64,000 nt of DNA from contig NC_085131.1 of NCBI RefSeq assembly GCF_030269925.1, positions 14,245,501 through 14,309,500 of the forward strand, given 5' to 3'. Within the stretch, counting starts at the first letter, position 1. Each line of letters starts with the position of its first letter. Source of the stretch: Bombyx mori. Lineage: Eukaryota; Arthropoda; Insecta; Lepidoptera; Bombycidae. Of this stretch, positions 27,682 to 37,178 are shown piece after piece. The notes below the pieces were generated by a model. It did no database searches and was not told the origin of the DNA. It was given only the letters and a program-made list of their open reading frames with translations. The translations under genes were made by a program, and so were the position numbers.

Positions 27682-30574
27682 CGGCGTCGTGCACGATGCG
27701 AATCTTCTCCTGCTTCTTGGGATGCGTCACGTCGAAGTGTGGTAAGAACCGGGCTCGATCCTTCGTACCCGTCGACGGAGTTACTTCGGCGTATCCCTTT
27801 GCTACCAGCGCGTTTGTTCGTTGCTTGTAGCGCTCTTTCAAGTTTGGATCCTTCTCCAGTTTCTTCTCTACGGACGTCAGGCGATTCAGCGCGGCTTCAA
27901 ATTTGTTGGGCATCTTCAGGCTCTCCTCACGCCACAGCAGTGCGGTCTCGTAGCGGCCGTCGGGTTGCTGTTGAGTGGTCTCTCGCAGGATCTTCAGCGC
28001 GCGCTCGTCTGGGTCATTCTTCGGCGTCTTGGCGGCGACGGTGAGTCCCTCGATCGCGAAGTACTGTTTGAGGGCTTCGTCCATGTTCGTGTCGACCGTC
28101 GTCGCGTGTCCCACGAAGTTGACGCGCTGTCTCTTGCCTCCCGGGCGTGCTCCGTGCACGACCCACCCGAGCGGAGTACGAGACGCCACTGGTTGATCGC
28201 GTCGTCCCGTCCGCATCTCCTCCGTCACCAGCAGGTGCCAGTTGTCTTGGCCGATCAGTATTTTCGGCGAGGCGTAGCTCGTTTTGAAGTGATGGCGGAG
28301 GTCGGTGAGGTGATGGCACGACGCGAGGACTTCGATGTTCAGTCGCTGTGGTGTTAATTTTAAGCCGTTGACTGTCCGTAGGTTCAGTTCTTGCGGTTCC
28401 CCCGTGCGTCCGCATAGCTTCAGCGGGACGCGTCGTGAGCGTGTTGCGTCTATCTTATTGTCTCCGATGGCAGTGATGAAGAGGGGTTCGATCGGTCCTT
28501 TGGCGCCCACTCGTCTCGCGAAGTCTTCGTCAATCAGCGAGATCGTCGACCCGTCGTCCAGCAGGGCCCATGTATCTGCTTCTCCCGCCGGTCCGATAAC
28601 AGTAATTGGCGCCATCTTTAGGTAGGCTGTCGCACTTCTTGCGGCCCACGTCGAGGTGACCGCCTCTTCTTTTTCTTTCGGTTTCTGCCATGCTGGCTTC
28701 TTATGCAACAGCTCGTGGTGCGTGCGTTCACAGCTGTCGACGCCGCACTTCTTCTTTTTACACACGTGTCCCCGGGACCGGAACCGTAGGCACCGGAAAC
28801 ACAAATTCTCGCGCTTCGCCGTATCCCAGCGCTCGCTGACGGCTGCTCTCTTGAATTCGGGACAATCTTGTGGGATGTGCCCCGGCTTCTGACATGCTGC
28901 GCATTTCCTCTCTTCCTTTGCTTGCGTGGTGTGCGTCCTCTGAGGCGTATTCACCATCTTCCGCCGACCGCTGGTGTTCTCCACTCTCGTCTCTGGCTCC
29001 GGCTGTGCGTATGGGCTGCACAGGTCCGCCTCGCGTTGCAGGAAGCGCGACAGCTTGACGAGGTCCGGTTCTCCCGCCGGTTGAGTCGCTGAGAATTCGA
29101 ACCAGCGGTGGCGTAGAGTGGACGGCAGCTTCTCCGATGTGATGTTGGTGAGCTCCGGGTTGTACATATAATGTACGCGGTCGAGGGCCCTCAGAGCGGC
29201 GACGACGTTGTTCACCTTGTTCGCGAATACGCAGATGTCCCTCGGTGTGTCCGTGCAGCGTGGCAGCGCGCGCAGTCGTTCCAGCTCCGTTGCGGCGATT
29301 GCTTCTGGACGTCCGAAGCGCGATTCTAGAGTCCGCATGATCTCGGCGGGCTCGGTGTAATGCAGCAACAAGTTTTCGACCGCTTCTCTTGCTCTTCCTC
29401 TCAACGTACGCCGAAGTCTCGCAGTGTTCTCTGCGGCGCTGAAGCTGTCCGCTGATTCGGCGTAGGCGACCTTGAAGGAGAGCCATTCCTGGTGCGATCC
29501 ACTGTACACTGGAAGCTCCCCGTAGTACCGATGCGATGGTCCGGGCCTGGCTTGGCGGGCGGCCGTCGCGATGGCAGCTGCTAGTTCGGCGATGTCGCTC
29601 TTCGGTGCGACAGGTACGGCAATCGGTGCCGCGGCAGGGGCCGGTAGCTTCAGCTGTTCTATTGGTGCGGGAAGTTCCAGTTGCGGTTGCTCGATGGTGG
29701 CTGGTGATCCGTGTGTTGGCTGCATTACTCTTTCTTCGACTCCCTGTAGCGCGATCGATCGTTGCTGACTGAGCCATGTGTCGATGCGCTGTGATTGCTC
29801 GTTCTCGTCCTCCGTGAGTGTTGTGCGCGCATCTTCCTCTTCTTCAACGAGCGCTTCGGCTTCTAACGTTGAGATGCGGGCGGCGGCGAGCTCTGCTTGG
29901 AGTCGGGCTTGTTCTTCTTTGGCGCGAAGATGCTCTTCCTTGAGGCGCGCCATAAGCAACAGCCGTTGTGACTGTTGACTCGACTTTCTTGAAGATCCTC
30001 GTACTGGTGGCGCCATCCCGTCGCGGAGTGTGGAGCCTTCTTCTGTCGTCGAGATTTTGGCAGCGGCGTCCGTGATGTGGGACCCGTGTACTATTTGATT
30101 GGCCGCGAGCGCTGACTCTTTTCTGTTCTGGCTCGCGGATACGACGCTCTCCGTTGCTGCGTCGCCTGAAGTTGTTGCCGGTGTCGCGGTGCTGGGAGGT
30201 CTGACCACTCGACGACAGACCCCGCTGTTCGGTCCCGTTGGCGACGCCGGCGAGTATTGCGTAGGCAATGTTTGGCGGGAGAGGGGCATCGCTTGTGAGC
30301 CCCGCGGCACTCCCGGACACTTTTCCACTTGGGAGGAGGGTGCCGCCATCGGTGGCGGTCCCTGCGTCACTCCCGAACGCGGCGCGGTTGACTGGGAGGA
30401 GGTTGCCGCCATCGGTGGCGGTCCCTGCGTCACTCCCGAACGCGGCGCGGCCGACACAGCTCGTTGCTGTGCGTCTTGCGATGTTGAGCCCGAGACAGCT
30501 TCGTTGCCGGGCCGGTCAAGGCGTGACGACCTCATCTTCTCGGACCGTGTGAGCACCATTTCTTCAATCTTCAA
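27164..30574 (-). CDS. BEL/Pao gag and A17-type protease
   Basis: The 1136-codon frame has a Ser/Pro-rich N-terminus with an 18-21 residue tandem duplication (about 43-82) and a predicted coiled coil at about 205-255. A DUF1759-type gag domain follows (about 350-480, with ELPVYSGSHQEWLSF). CCHC knuckles start at Cys558 (CX2CX4HX4C), with a second Cys/His cluster at about 592-620. The aspartic protease follows with LLDDGSTISLI (Asp673/Asp674) and an A17-type end (LIGQDNWHLL, TPLGWVVHG). The start of RT follows to about residue 965 (KIRIVHDADAK). Beyond that the frame is shifted and the C-terminal ~170 residues are nonsense. Gag would form the particle and the protease would cut the polyprotein. 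Confidence 0.88.
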   Translation of the reverse strand: MKIEEMVLTRSEKMRSSRLDRPGNEAVSGSTSQDAQQRAVSAAPRSGVTQGPPPMAATSSQSTAPRSGVTQGPPPMAAPSSQVEKCPGVPRGSQAMPLSRQTLPTQYSPASPTGPNSGVCRRVVRPPSTATPATTSGDAATESVVSASQNRKESALAANQIVHGSHITDAAAKISTTEEGSTLRDGMAPPVRGSSRKSSQQSQRLLLMARLKEEHLRAKEEQARLQAELAAARISTLEAEALVEEEEDARTTLTEDENEQSQRIDTWLSQQRSIALQGVEERVMQPTHGSPATIEQPQLELPAPIEQLKLPAPAAAPIAVPVAPKSDIAELAAAIATAARQARPGPSHRYYGELPVYSGSHQEWLSFKVAYAESADSFSAAENTARLRRTLRGRAREAVENLLLHYTEPAEIMRTLESRFGRPEAIAATELERLRALPRCTDTPRDICVFANKVNNVVAALRALDRVHYMYNPELTNITSEKLPSTLRHRWFEFSATQPAGEPDLVKLSRFLQREADLCSPYAQPEPETRVENTSGRRKMVNTPQRTHTTQAKEERKCAACQKPGHIPQDCPEFKRAAVSERWDTAKRENLCFRCLRFRSRGHVCKKKKCGVDSCERTHHELLHKKPAWQKPKEKEEAVTSTWAARSATAYLKMAPITVIGPAGEADTWALLDDGSTISLIDEDFARRVGAKGPIEPLFITAIGDNKIDATRSRRVPLKLCGRTGEPQELNLRTVNGLKLTPQRLNIEVLASCHHLTDLRHHFKTSYASPKILIGQDNWHLLVTEEMRTGRRDQPVASRTPLGWVVHGARPGGKRQRVNFVGHATTVDTNMDEALKQYFAIEGLTVAAKTPKNDPDERALKILRETTQQQPDGRYETALLWREESLKMPNKFEAALNRLTSVEKKLEKDPNLKERYKQRTNALVAKGYAEVTPSTGTKDRARFLPHFDVTHPKKQEKIRIVHDADAKNRGKKPKRLPAHRPGPAAVAARSDDTLQAARHRRRRGHRGDDHTDRRPKRGPRRAPVLVEGGPFTRAHRIPDEVHRLRRDKLTCNRHLREEPTAVPGRRRPEAPHVSGHQQVRPRRRVVLARGDARRGDEDLPSQRPSRNREANIDTAPRATSRRDGKPHSRGHHGKTL

Positions 30575-30603
30575 TCTTCAATTTTCTTCGATCTTCCTCA
30601 AAT

Positions 30604-30625
30604 GAATCCGGCTCTCGAAGGACCA
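30604..30625 (-). other. primer-binding site, tRNA-Tyr-like
   Basis: In sense TGGTCCTTCGAGAGCCGGAT starts right at the end of the 5' LTR. The pattern fits the 3' end of insect tRNA-Tyr with CCA, except for two extra bases (AG) in the middle. The tRNA match is from memory of the insect tRNA-Tyr acceptor sequence and should be checked. Confidence 0.65.
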
Positions 30626-31215
30626 ATATTCCGGACGGCCACCGCTCAGGTTTCGGCCACCACGTGTGATTTTTAGACTTCTTACTCTCGTTAAAACGTG
30701 GTGGCTCGAGTATTGCCGCAGTGGCTGTCGCGGAACGGGTGCTGGGATTGGTTCGAGGAAAATAACGAAGTCTTCAGTATGGCGTTCACACGGTCCTCGT
30801 GGCTTGACCGGCGCAGGGCGTAGGAGCGAGTCTCTTCTTGTGCGACGGCTCTCTCCTCTTCTTCTGGAGAGGTCTTGACTCGTCGGCTCGCTGTCTCGAA
30901 CTGAATTCGCAGCAGTCGGGGTCGTCGTACCCCCTTGCGGGGGCACGGAGCGGGCCTCGGGGAAACCCCTTTGCCCGGGCATATAACTCCCCGCCGGGAG
31001 GACTGTAGCGGGTATGAACACCCCATCCCAAAAGGGGGTGGGGGGTAGGGTCAAAGCCCCTAATGGAAATGAGGCTGCACCTACGGGGTGCAGCCGCGGT
31101 CCCCATACGGGAGACCCGCCAAACGGGCAAGAGGCGTGGGACTAGAGGCTGATGAAACTCAGCTCCGAGAGGGGCGCTCATAGGTCCTCCCCGGCCTCAC
31201 AGCCGGCGAGGAGCT

Positions 31216-33960
31216 TTAACTCCGAATGATCGTCGGGGGTACCAATAGCTCCCGCGGCAACGCCGTACCATCCGGTGGTCTGGCGTGCAGCGGGGCTATG
31301 TTGTGGAGATGCTCATGGGGCCCATTTTCGGCTCGCTCGTACATATTACGGGCGAGCCTAGTCACAAACTCCACGAGCGACTCCACACCTAGGTCCCGGG
31401 CAATAACGTCATTTCTGACGTACTGCCCGGCCCCGACGATAATGCGGAGGGAAAGACTCTGCTGGGCCTGCAACCTAGATCGCTGGGACGGCGACAACAG
31501 GTGATACCAGGCCTCAGCAGCGTATGTGAGGCGGGAACGGACGTATGTCTTGTAAATGGCGAGTTTGGTCCTGGTCGGAAGCCCGGACGCAAGCACCGGC
31601 CGCAACAAGAACCTGGCCGCGCGAGTCTGACCGATGACTCGGTTGACGTGCGCGACCATGCTCAAGGAGCGGTCGATGTCGCATCCGAGATACCGGACCG
31701 TGGTCCTGAACTCGACATTCACACCTCGGAGGCTGAGTTTCTTTGGGACGACTCTGATACGGACCGGACCGTAGAGTAAGGCCGCGGTCTTTCCCACATT
31801 GACCGCGACTCTCCAACGGTCCAGCCACTGGGGCAGTAAATCCAAAAGCCTCTGCATCCTCATAATGGCTGCAGAGGGGAACGGAGAGGACGAGAAGTAG
31901 GCCGAGTCGTCAGCGAACAAGGCCAACTTCACGTCCTCCTCCCACGCCCGAAGGTGACCCTCCAGTGTGGGGATGTCATTAGTGTAGAGGGCGTATAGGA
32001 TAGGTGATAGGACACTACCCTGGGGAACCCCGGCCGTAATGGGACGCACGGAAGACCGTGCGCCCTCGACCGCGACAAAGAAGGTTCTGCCCTCCAGATA
32101 CGACCCGAGCAGTCGCACGTGAGCGTGCGGTAGGCCCGCGTCCCGCAGCTTGTGGACCAGCCCCTCGTGCCACACACGGTCGAAGGCCTTCTCGATATCG
32201 AGAAGGACCGCGACCGTGTATTGGCGCGAGTTTCGCCGGTCCGCCAAGTGATGCAGGACACGGGTCAGTTGCAGAGTCGTCGAGTGGCCGCTTCTAAAGC
32301 CGAATTGCTCCGGCCTGAGGAGAATATACGGCGATATTCTCCTCAGGAGCAGCCGCTCGAACAACTTGCCCACGTGCGACAGCAAGGTAATCGGTCGGTA
32401 ACTGGAGGGCTTTCTCCTGTCCTTGCCGGGTTTGGGCAAGACGATAATCTTGCCCAATTTCCAAGTTCCAGGGAAGTGTCCTACCCTGAGAATGGAATTA
32501 AACAATCGTGTCATTGCTGACACGATTGAAGGAGGGAGATTTTGTAGGGCGAGGGGGGGAATACCGTCCTCGCCGGGGGCTTTGCGCCTCTTCATCAGCT
32601 TGATGAGGAGGCGCACCTCCCTGGGAGTGACTAGATCGTCACCTCCCAGCTCGACTCCCGGCGATTCCGGTTTGAGGAGTTGGATTACGCCCTCTGACAC
32701 CTCCCGATGGAATGCAACCATCGAGGGTGCAGAGACATTCGGAGTGAACTGCCGCTCCAGCGAGTTGGCCAGGACTTCAGCACGAGCCAACGGTGTAAAA
32801 CACCGTCTTCCCCCCTCGTCCTCCAAGGGGCAAGTGGGGAAAGGCTTGTTCGTGAGCCGGCGACAGATGCGGTGAAGGGGGGCCATCGTACGGTCGTCGG
32901 ACGCGTCCGACAGTCTCCCCTCCCAGGTGTCACCCCGGTAAGTCCGCATCTTAGTCGCCAGCTCATCCTCAAGTCGGTTTAGCTCGCGCTTAATCCTGGG
33001 ACACCTAGATGTCGCCCAGAGCCTCCTCAGTGCCCTCTTCCGACGAATTAACGTCTTGAGGTGCACCGGGAGTTCCGCTCTGGGCCCCCCGCTGGGTACC
33101 AGAGTCGTCGCTTGGTCCAGGGCTCCCCTGATGGTGTCGACGAGACGGGAAGCCGCCGTGTCGACCTCATCAGGGGTAGACGGGTCTTGAAACAAGGATT
33201 GGTCGGCCAGCAGTCCCGTAAAGGACTGCCAGTCGACCCTAGGCCTGAGAGGGGATGTCGCGACCCGAGTGAGCCCCAAACCCACCGTGACCAAGATCGG
33301 TAGGTGAGGGGTACTCAGGTCGTACTGTGCCTCTATCGCTAGAGGGCACCGTAGCCCCTTGTGAACACACACGTCCAAGACGTCCGGTTGGTACCGGGCC
33401 AACGTTGGAACGTGGGTGGGTTCGTTGGGGCCGACCACGCAGTAGTCCCCCCTTTCGGCATCCTCGTACAATCGCCTTCCGGGCGCCGTGATGATTCGGG
33501 AGCCCCAAGCGACATGTTTCGCATTGAGGTCCCCGACCACCAAGGCCGGATGGCGATCATGGTTCAAGGCCCGTCTAATATCGTCCTCGACAAAATCAGG
33601 ACCCGGGGGTCGATACGCGGCATAAATCCGCAATTCGGCCCCCGGTACGTGGACCCTCACCCCGACCGTTCTGGTAGAGGTGAAGGTCAGTAGCTCAAGC
33701 TCCTCGTGCACCACGTCCCTCCTGACGAGCGCCGCAGTGCCCCTGAACGGGCGCCCGTTGGAGGTCAGTTCGTCCCGTCGGTACACGAAGTAGTTGGGCA
33801 TCCTAAAATCTTGTCGAGGTTTGAGCTTGGTCTCACCCAGGAGGATAACCTGCGGGTCATACTCCTGGGCGAGTCGGATCAGCTCCGACCTCCGGGACCC
33901 TATCCCGTCGGGGTTCCAATAGATGATGCGCAGCTCCTGGCTAGCCATTGAGCTGCGCAA
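31216..33960 (-). CDS. LINE C copy 2 ORF2: endonuclease and reverse transcriptase
   Basis: The 914-codon frame is fully open and differs from the copy at 18440-21184 at about 20 residues (roughly 98% identity by eye). All RT blocks and FADD are kept, and the endonuclease again has STPHLPI in place of the usual SDH motif. Retention of an open frame without a working ORF1 suggests either recent duplication or supply of ORF1 in trans. Confidence 0.93.
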   Translation of the reverse strand: MRSSMASQELRIIYWNPDGIGSRRSELIRLAQEYDPQVILLGETKLKPRQDFRMPNYFVYRRDELTSNGRPFRGTAALVRRDVVHEELELLTFTSTRTVGVRVHVPGAELRIYAAYRPPGPDFVEDDIRRALNHDRHPALVVGDLNAKHVAWGSRIITAPGRRLYEDAERGDYCVVGPNEPTHVPTLARYQPDVLDVCVHKGLRCPLAIEAQYDLSTPHLPILVTVGLGLTRVATSPLRPRVDWQSFTGLLADQSLFQDPSTPDEVDTAASRLVDTIRGALDQATTLVPSGGPRAELPVHLKTLIRRKRALRRLWATSRCPRIKRELNRLEDELATKMRTYRGDTWEGRLSDASDDRTMAPLHRICRRLTNKPFPTCPLEDEGGRRCFTPLARAEVLANSLERQFTPNVSAPSMVAFHREVSEGVIQLLKPESPGVELGGDDLVTPREVRLLIKLMKRRKAPGEDGIPPLALQNLPPSIVSAMTRLFNSILRVGHFPGTWKLGKIIVLPKPGKDRRKPSSYRPITLLSHVGKLFERLLLRRISPYILLRPEQFGFRSGHSTTLQLTRVLHHLADRRNSRQYTVAVLLDIEKAFDRVWHEGLVHKLRDAGLPHAHVRLLGSYLEGRTFFVAVEGARSSVRPITAGVPQGSVLSPILYALYTNDIPTLEGHLRAWEEDVKLALFADDSAYFSSSPFPSAAIMRMQRLLDLLPQWLDRWRVAVNVGKTAALLYGPVRIRVVPKKLSLRGVNVEFRTTVRYLGCDIDRSLSMVAHVNRVIGQTRAARFLLRPVLASGLPTRTKLAIYKTYVRSRLTYAAEAWYHLLSPSQRSRLQAQQSLSLRIIVGAGQYVRNDVIARDLGVESLVEFVTRLARNMYERAENGPHEHLHNIAPLHARPPDGTALPRELLVPPTIIRS

Positions 33961-34080
33961 TCATCCGGTAGAACCCCGCGAGCAAGGCCCCGAAGGGACT
34001 GGCTCCCGAGGCGATCTCTCGGATTACTCCGGAGATCACCTCGGACAGTTTCTCCCACAGGGAGAGGAGCCAGGCAGCGA
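33941..34080 (-). pseudogene. LINE C ORF1 remnant (last ~46 codons)
   Basis: The segment matches 21165-21304, the C-terminal end of ORF1, and stops abruptly at GCAGCGA, where LTR sequence resumes. It lacks a start and all nucleic-acid-binding domains. Confidence 0.85.
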
Positions 34081-34596
34081 GGTAGGCCCCCTATTTATGG
34101 TCGCCCACGCGCACTCGGCCAGCGCTATTATGAGTCCGAGCACGGTGGGCGTCTATTGTTCTCTCGGCCGCCTCGCTCGCCTATTGTTTGCCTAGTCGCT
34201 CTATTAGTTGCCCGTATTGTGACTCGCTCCTGCGTTCCCACGCCAAATTAAAGACCACGAGGACCAATCTTTATTTACAAAATAACATTTACAAATTAAC
34301 TTATTTCTATTTACATTTGTATGCTAACTATTTTTAACATACTGACTATCTCTATTTCTATTAAATCTAGCTGTACTTGCGAACATATTCCTATTCTAGC
34401 GTATCTATTTACGGACATTTCTGTTTTAACGTATTATCTATTTATTCTCTATTTATTTATCGCGGACATTTTCTATTATTTTACAACTATCTATGTGCAT
34501 CGCGAACAATATCTATTTAACTATTTTCAATCATTTATGTCCGTTCGGGAATATCTTATTCTAACTATGTTTCTTTATGTCCGTCGCGAACAATAG

Positions 34597-35274
34597 ACAG
34601 ACCACCAACTCACCATCAAATACATTTTATGTTAAGAGTCTATTCAAAACGCCTATAAATAAACAAAACTGGATGTATTATTACGAGCAGGATAATAACA
34701 CGCCAATGACAATGGCTTCCCCTCGATTTTCTCGCGCTAACAATAAAGAAGGAATAACATAAATCTTCTTATTTTTGCACAATAAAAATTATGACCTTAT
34801 TTTTTGGTCGCGTAAAATTAGCATCTATCAAATGTACGGTCTGCTGAATTGGATGAGATAATACGTTAAGAATTCGATGCGAAAATGAAAATCTTATTTC
34901 TACGTTAATCAAATATATTTTTGTGAACTTTATTTCCAGCGATATAAACCCTTAGTAAACGAGAATTGATCCGATTTTAATTGGGTAATTGATTAATTTC
35001 CAGCAAAGTGAACTAACAAGTAACCAATCACTACAAGCTGTGTCCAAACCACTACAACTAGTGTAACTATACTGAGACCTTAGAACTTATATCTCAAGGT
35101 GCATATAGCAATATATAAGCAATAAATAATTAATAAATAAATTACACTAGTATGCCCCACTAAACACACTACAAGCTACGTACATGATTTCCAATAAATG
35201 AACCCTAGTACAGATCCATGCACATTGCATATGTCTATGGGCGACGATGACATTCAATTACGATTATCGTAAGT
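34597..35274. other. AT-rich flank, nothing recognised
   Basis: No gene is seen. A short SINE body fragment (CTATACTGAGACCTTAGAAC) lies at about 35056-35112 on the plus strand. Confidence 0.4.
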
Positions 35275-35523
35275 TTTTTTTTGTTTATTGCTTCAATAGG
35301 TGGACGAGCTCACGGCCCACCTCCTGTCAAGTGGTTACCAGAACCCATATACATCTACAAGGTAAATGCCGCCAGCCACCTTGAGACATGAGTTCTAAGT
35401 CTCAGTTTTTACAGTATAACGGCTGCCCACCCTTCAGACCGAAACGCATTACTGCTTCTCGGCAGAAATAGGCAGGTTGGTGGCACCTATCCGTGCGGAC
35501 TCACAAGACGTCCTACCACCAAT
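35275..35523 (-). mobile_element. Bm1-like SINE, 3' part
   Basis: A T-rich tail at 35275-35283 is followed in reverse by the GAGCTCACGGCCCACC end, the CATTACTGCTTC core and GACTCACAAGACGTCC. The head is missing. Confidence 0.78.
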
Positions 35524-37039
35524 ATTATTATTATTGTGTCTTCGATGACGAACAATATTACTGCACTTGTAATTAATTTATTTATTTGGGAAACAAACAG
35601 TACAATACAAAACATACAATATTTAAAAAAAAAGTCGATAAACATTTTCAAAACAACCAACAAGCGGAGACTAATTTCTGGACACTTTAAATTTCACATT
35701 CACGCTTTAGTATTAAATAATTTACATGAATTAGAATCGCCACATTGAGTCTGTCAGTCTCGATAAAAGACTACACGAAACGAAGAAGAGGACTTTTCAA
35801 GTAACTTTGAATAGATAATGTTATTCAATTAGATGGGTCGAAGACCTCACGATCATACCCATTGACTCATCGCTTTGTTTAAGATAAGAATGCCTTCAAA
35901 AATATAACACATACTGAAACTGTTTTTGACTAAAAATTCTAATAAGAAATTTCTAGATCTGTAATTCGGCGCGAATGGAAATTGACTGCAAATTTATAAA
36001 TACAGAGTAAAACTATCTTGTATAATCAAAACGACACAATTATTTTTAAAACAAATCAAGCCGTTTCTGCTCAACGTCCGCCCATACTAATATCAGGGTT
36101 GCTAATACTAATATCGATAGCGTCACAAACTCTGGAACTATTCATAATGGACAAGCAAGTGATTTCTTAGCCCTCGACCTCGACGTGAGCTCAATAAATC
36201 AAGCTCTCACTAATACCGAAATCATTCTTACGTAAATCATAAAAAATGTGTGGCCAGGTCAACGTGATAGTAGAGCATCACATCAATCAAACTTAGGCTG
36301 AAAAGCATTTTATTCGTACCTCACTTTACTATTTGTCCTGCTCGTGTGTGTTAAACGAATATAAAGTGCGAGCAGGATATAAGATTTGGCGAAAGTCAAG
36401 TAGAGAGGATAGATGTTCCTCGGTGTCCTTTTATTTCTATTGACATTGGAAACGTGGGCGGGTTTTTGCTTAGCCGGCTTTTTGCAGTAATGAATACTTG
36501 AGAACGTAGATACCATTATTCTTGATATTATTAGTTCAATTTTTATTTTTATCTATCAGAGACGAGCAAACCGTTCACCCGACAGTGAGAGATTACCGTT
36601 GCCCATGATGGATGATTGTTTCAATTTAACTTATTATTATTTTCCAATACTTACGTCACACCTGGGCGTCGGCGCCTTGAGGCTTTATTGGTTTAAACAG
36701 GCTGGAGATCTTACAACTCTTATAATTTAAAATGATTACAGTAACGAATATGATAGTTCTTTCTCACGACGGAGAGTTTCTTCTATGTCTCATTGTCTAC
36801 ATCATAAAGAAACGTCTGTGATCTTTCTGTGTAGCTCTGTCTGCTGATGGGAGCACGTATTGCAAGCTTCAAACAGTCAAACGTCATCGATTGAGTTACG
36901 ATAAGAACTCTGTTAGAAAAATTATGTAATGTCTATTAATTCTCTATGTACATACTTTTCTGCAGTACATTTAATTACTTTTTTATATTATACTTTAGAA
37001 ATAATTAAGTAACGCTAAAACGAAGTCTCATTTATTTCG
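35524..37039. other. gene-free AT-rich stretch
   Basis: No supported exon was found. A 60-bp piece at about 36555-36615 resembles the 3' end of the CR1-like LINE at 7677 (GACGAGCA...TGAGAGATTACCGT). Confidence 0.4.
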
Positions 37040-37163
37040 TATAAGAGCTGTCCGCACTCCCCACCCTTCAAACCGGAACGCTCGATTGCTTCGCGGCGGA
37101 AATAACATCGAATGATGGTGGTACCGGTCCGGGTGAGCCTGTCAACGCGTACTAGCACCAGTA
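37040..37163 (-). mobile_element. Bm1-like SINE fragment
   Basis: The reverse-oriented SINE core is recognisable (CCCACCCTTCAAACCGGAACG, then a GGTGGTACC-like end) but diverged. Confidence 0.55.
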
Positions 37164-37178
37164 AACATAATTTAACAC

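Larger units (their letters stand above)
30996..34080 (-). mobile_element. LINE C, copy 2 (ORF2 only) inside the 5' LTR
   Basis: It holds 225 bp of 3' UTR, the complete ORF2 and the last ~140 bp of ORF1. It has no poly(A) tail and no 3' hairpin. Both ends are sharp deletion junctions against copy 1 rather than ordinary LINE ends, so this is a trimmed descendant of a copy-1-like insert, not a separate 5'-truncated insertion. Confidence 0.8.
17305..34592 (-). mobile_element. composite BEL/Pao retrotransposon with LINE-bearing LTRs
   Basis: The ends are set by the LTR pair (17305-25260 and 30626-34592), a polypurine tract beside one LTR, a primer-binding site beside the other and ATAG on both outer flanks. 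The internal part encodes gag, A17-type protease, incomplete RT/RNase H and integrase with a DUF5641-like tail, the order of the BEL/Pao superfamily. Both LTRs are split by the same LINE: the outer arm (17305-17675 and 30626-30995) and inner arm (24742-25260 and 34074-34592) match each other, and the LINE sits between them each time. The pol gene is broken, so this copy cannot move alone. See the findings for the two deletions that separate the LTRs. Confidence 0.85.
30626..34592 (-). repeat. BEL/Pao 5' LTR, interrupted by a shortened LINE
   Basis: The inner boundary abuts the primer-binding site and the outer boundary abuts ATAG at 34593. B arm 30626-30995, LINE C copy 2 30996-34080, A arm from 34074 (the 7 bases GCAGCGA belong to either). 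Against the left LTR it lacks the counterpart of 17676-18220 (545 bp) and of 21305-24748 (3444 bp). Confidence 0.82.

Noticed and set aside
30996..34080. Independent 5'-truncated LINE insertion in the right LTR
   Set aside because: It has no poly(A) tail, no own TSD, and both borders coincide with deletion junctions against the left copy.
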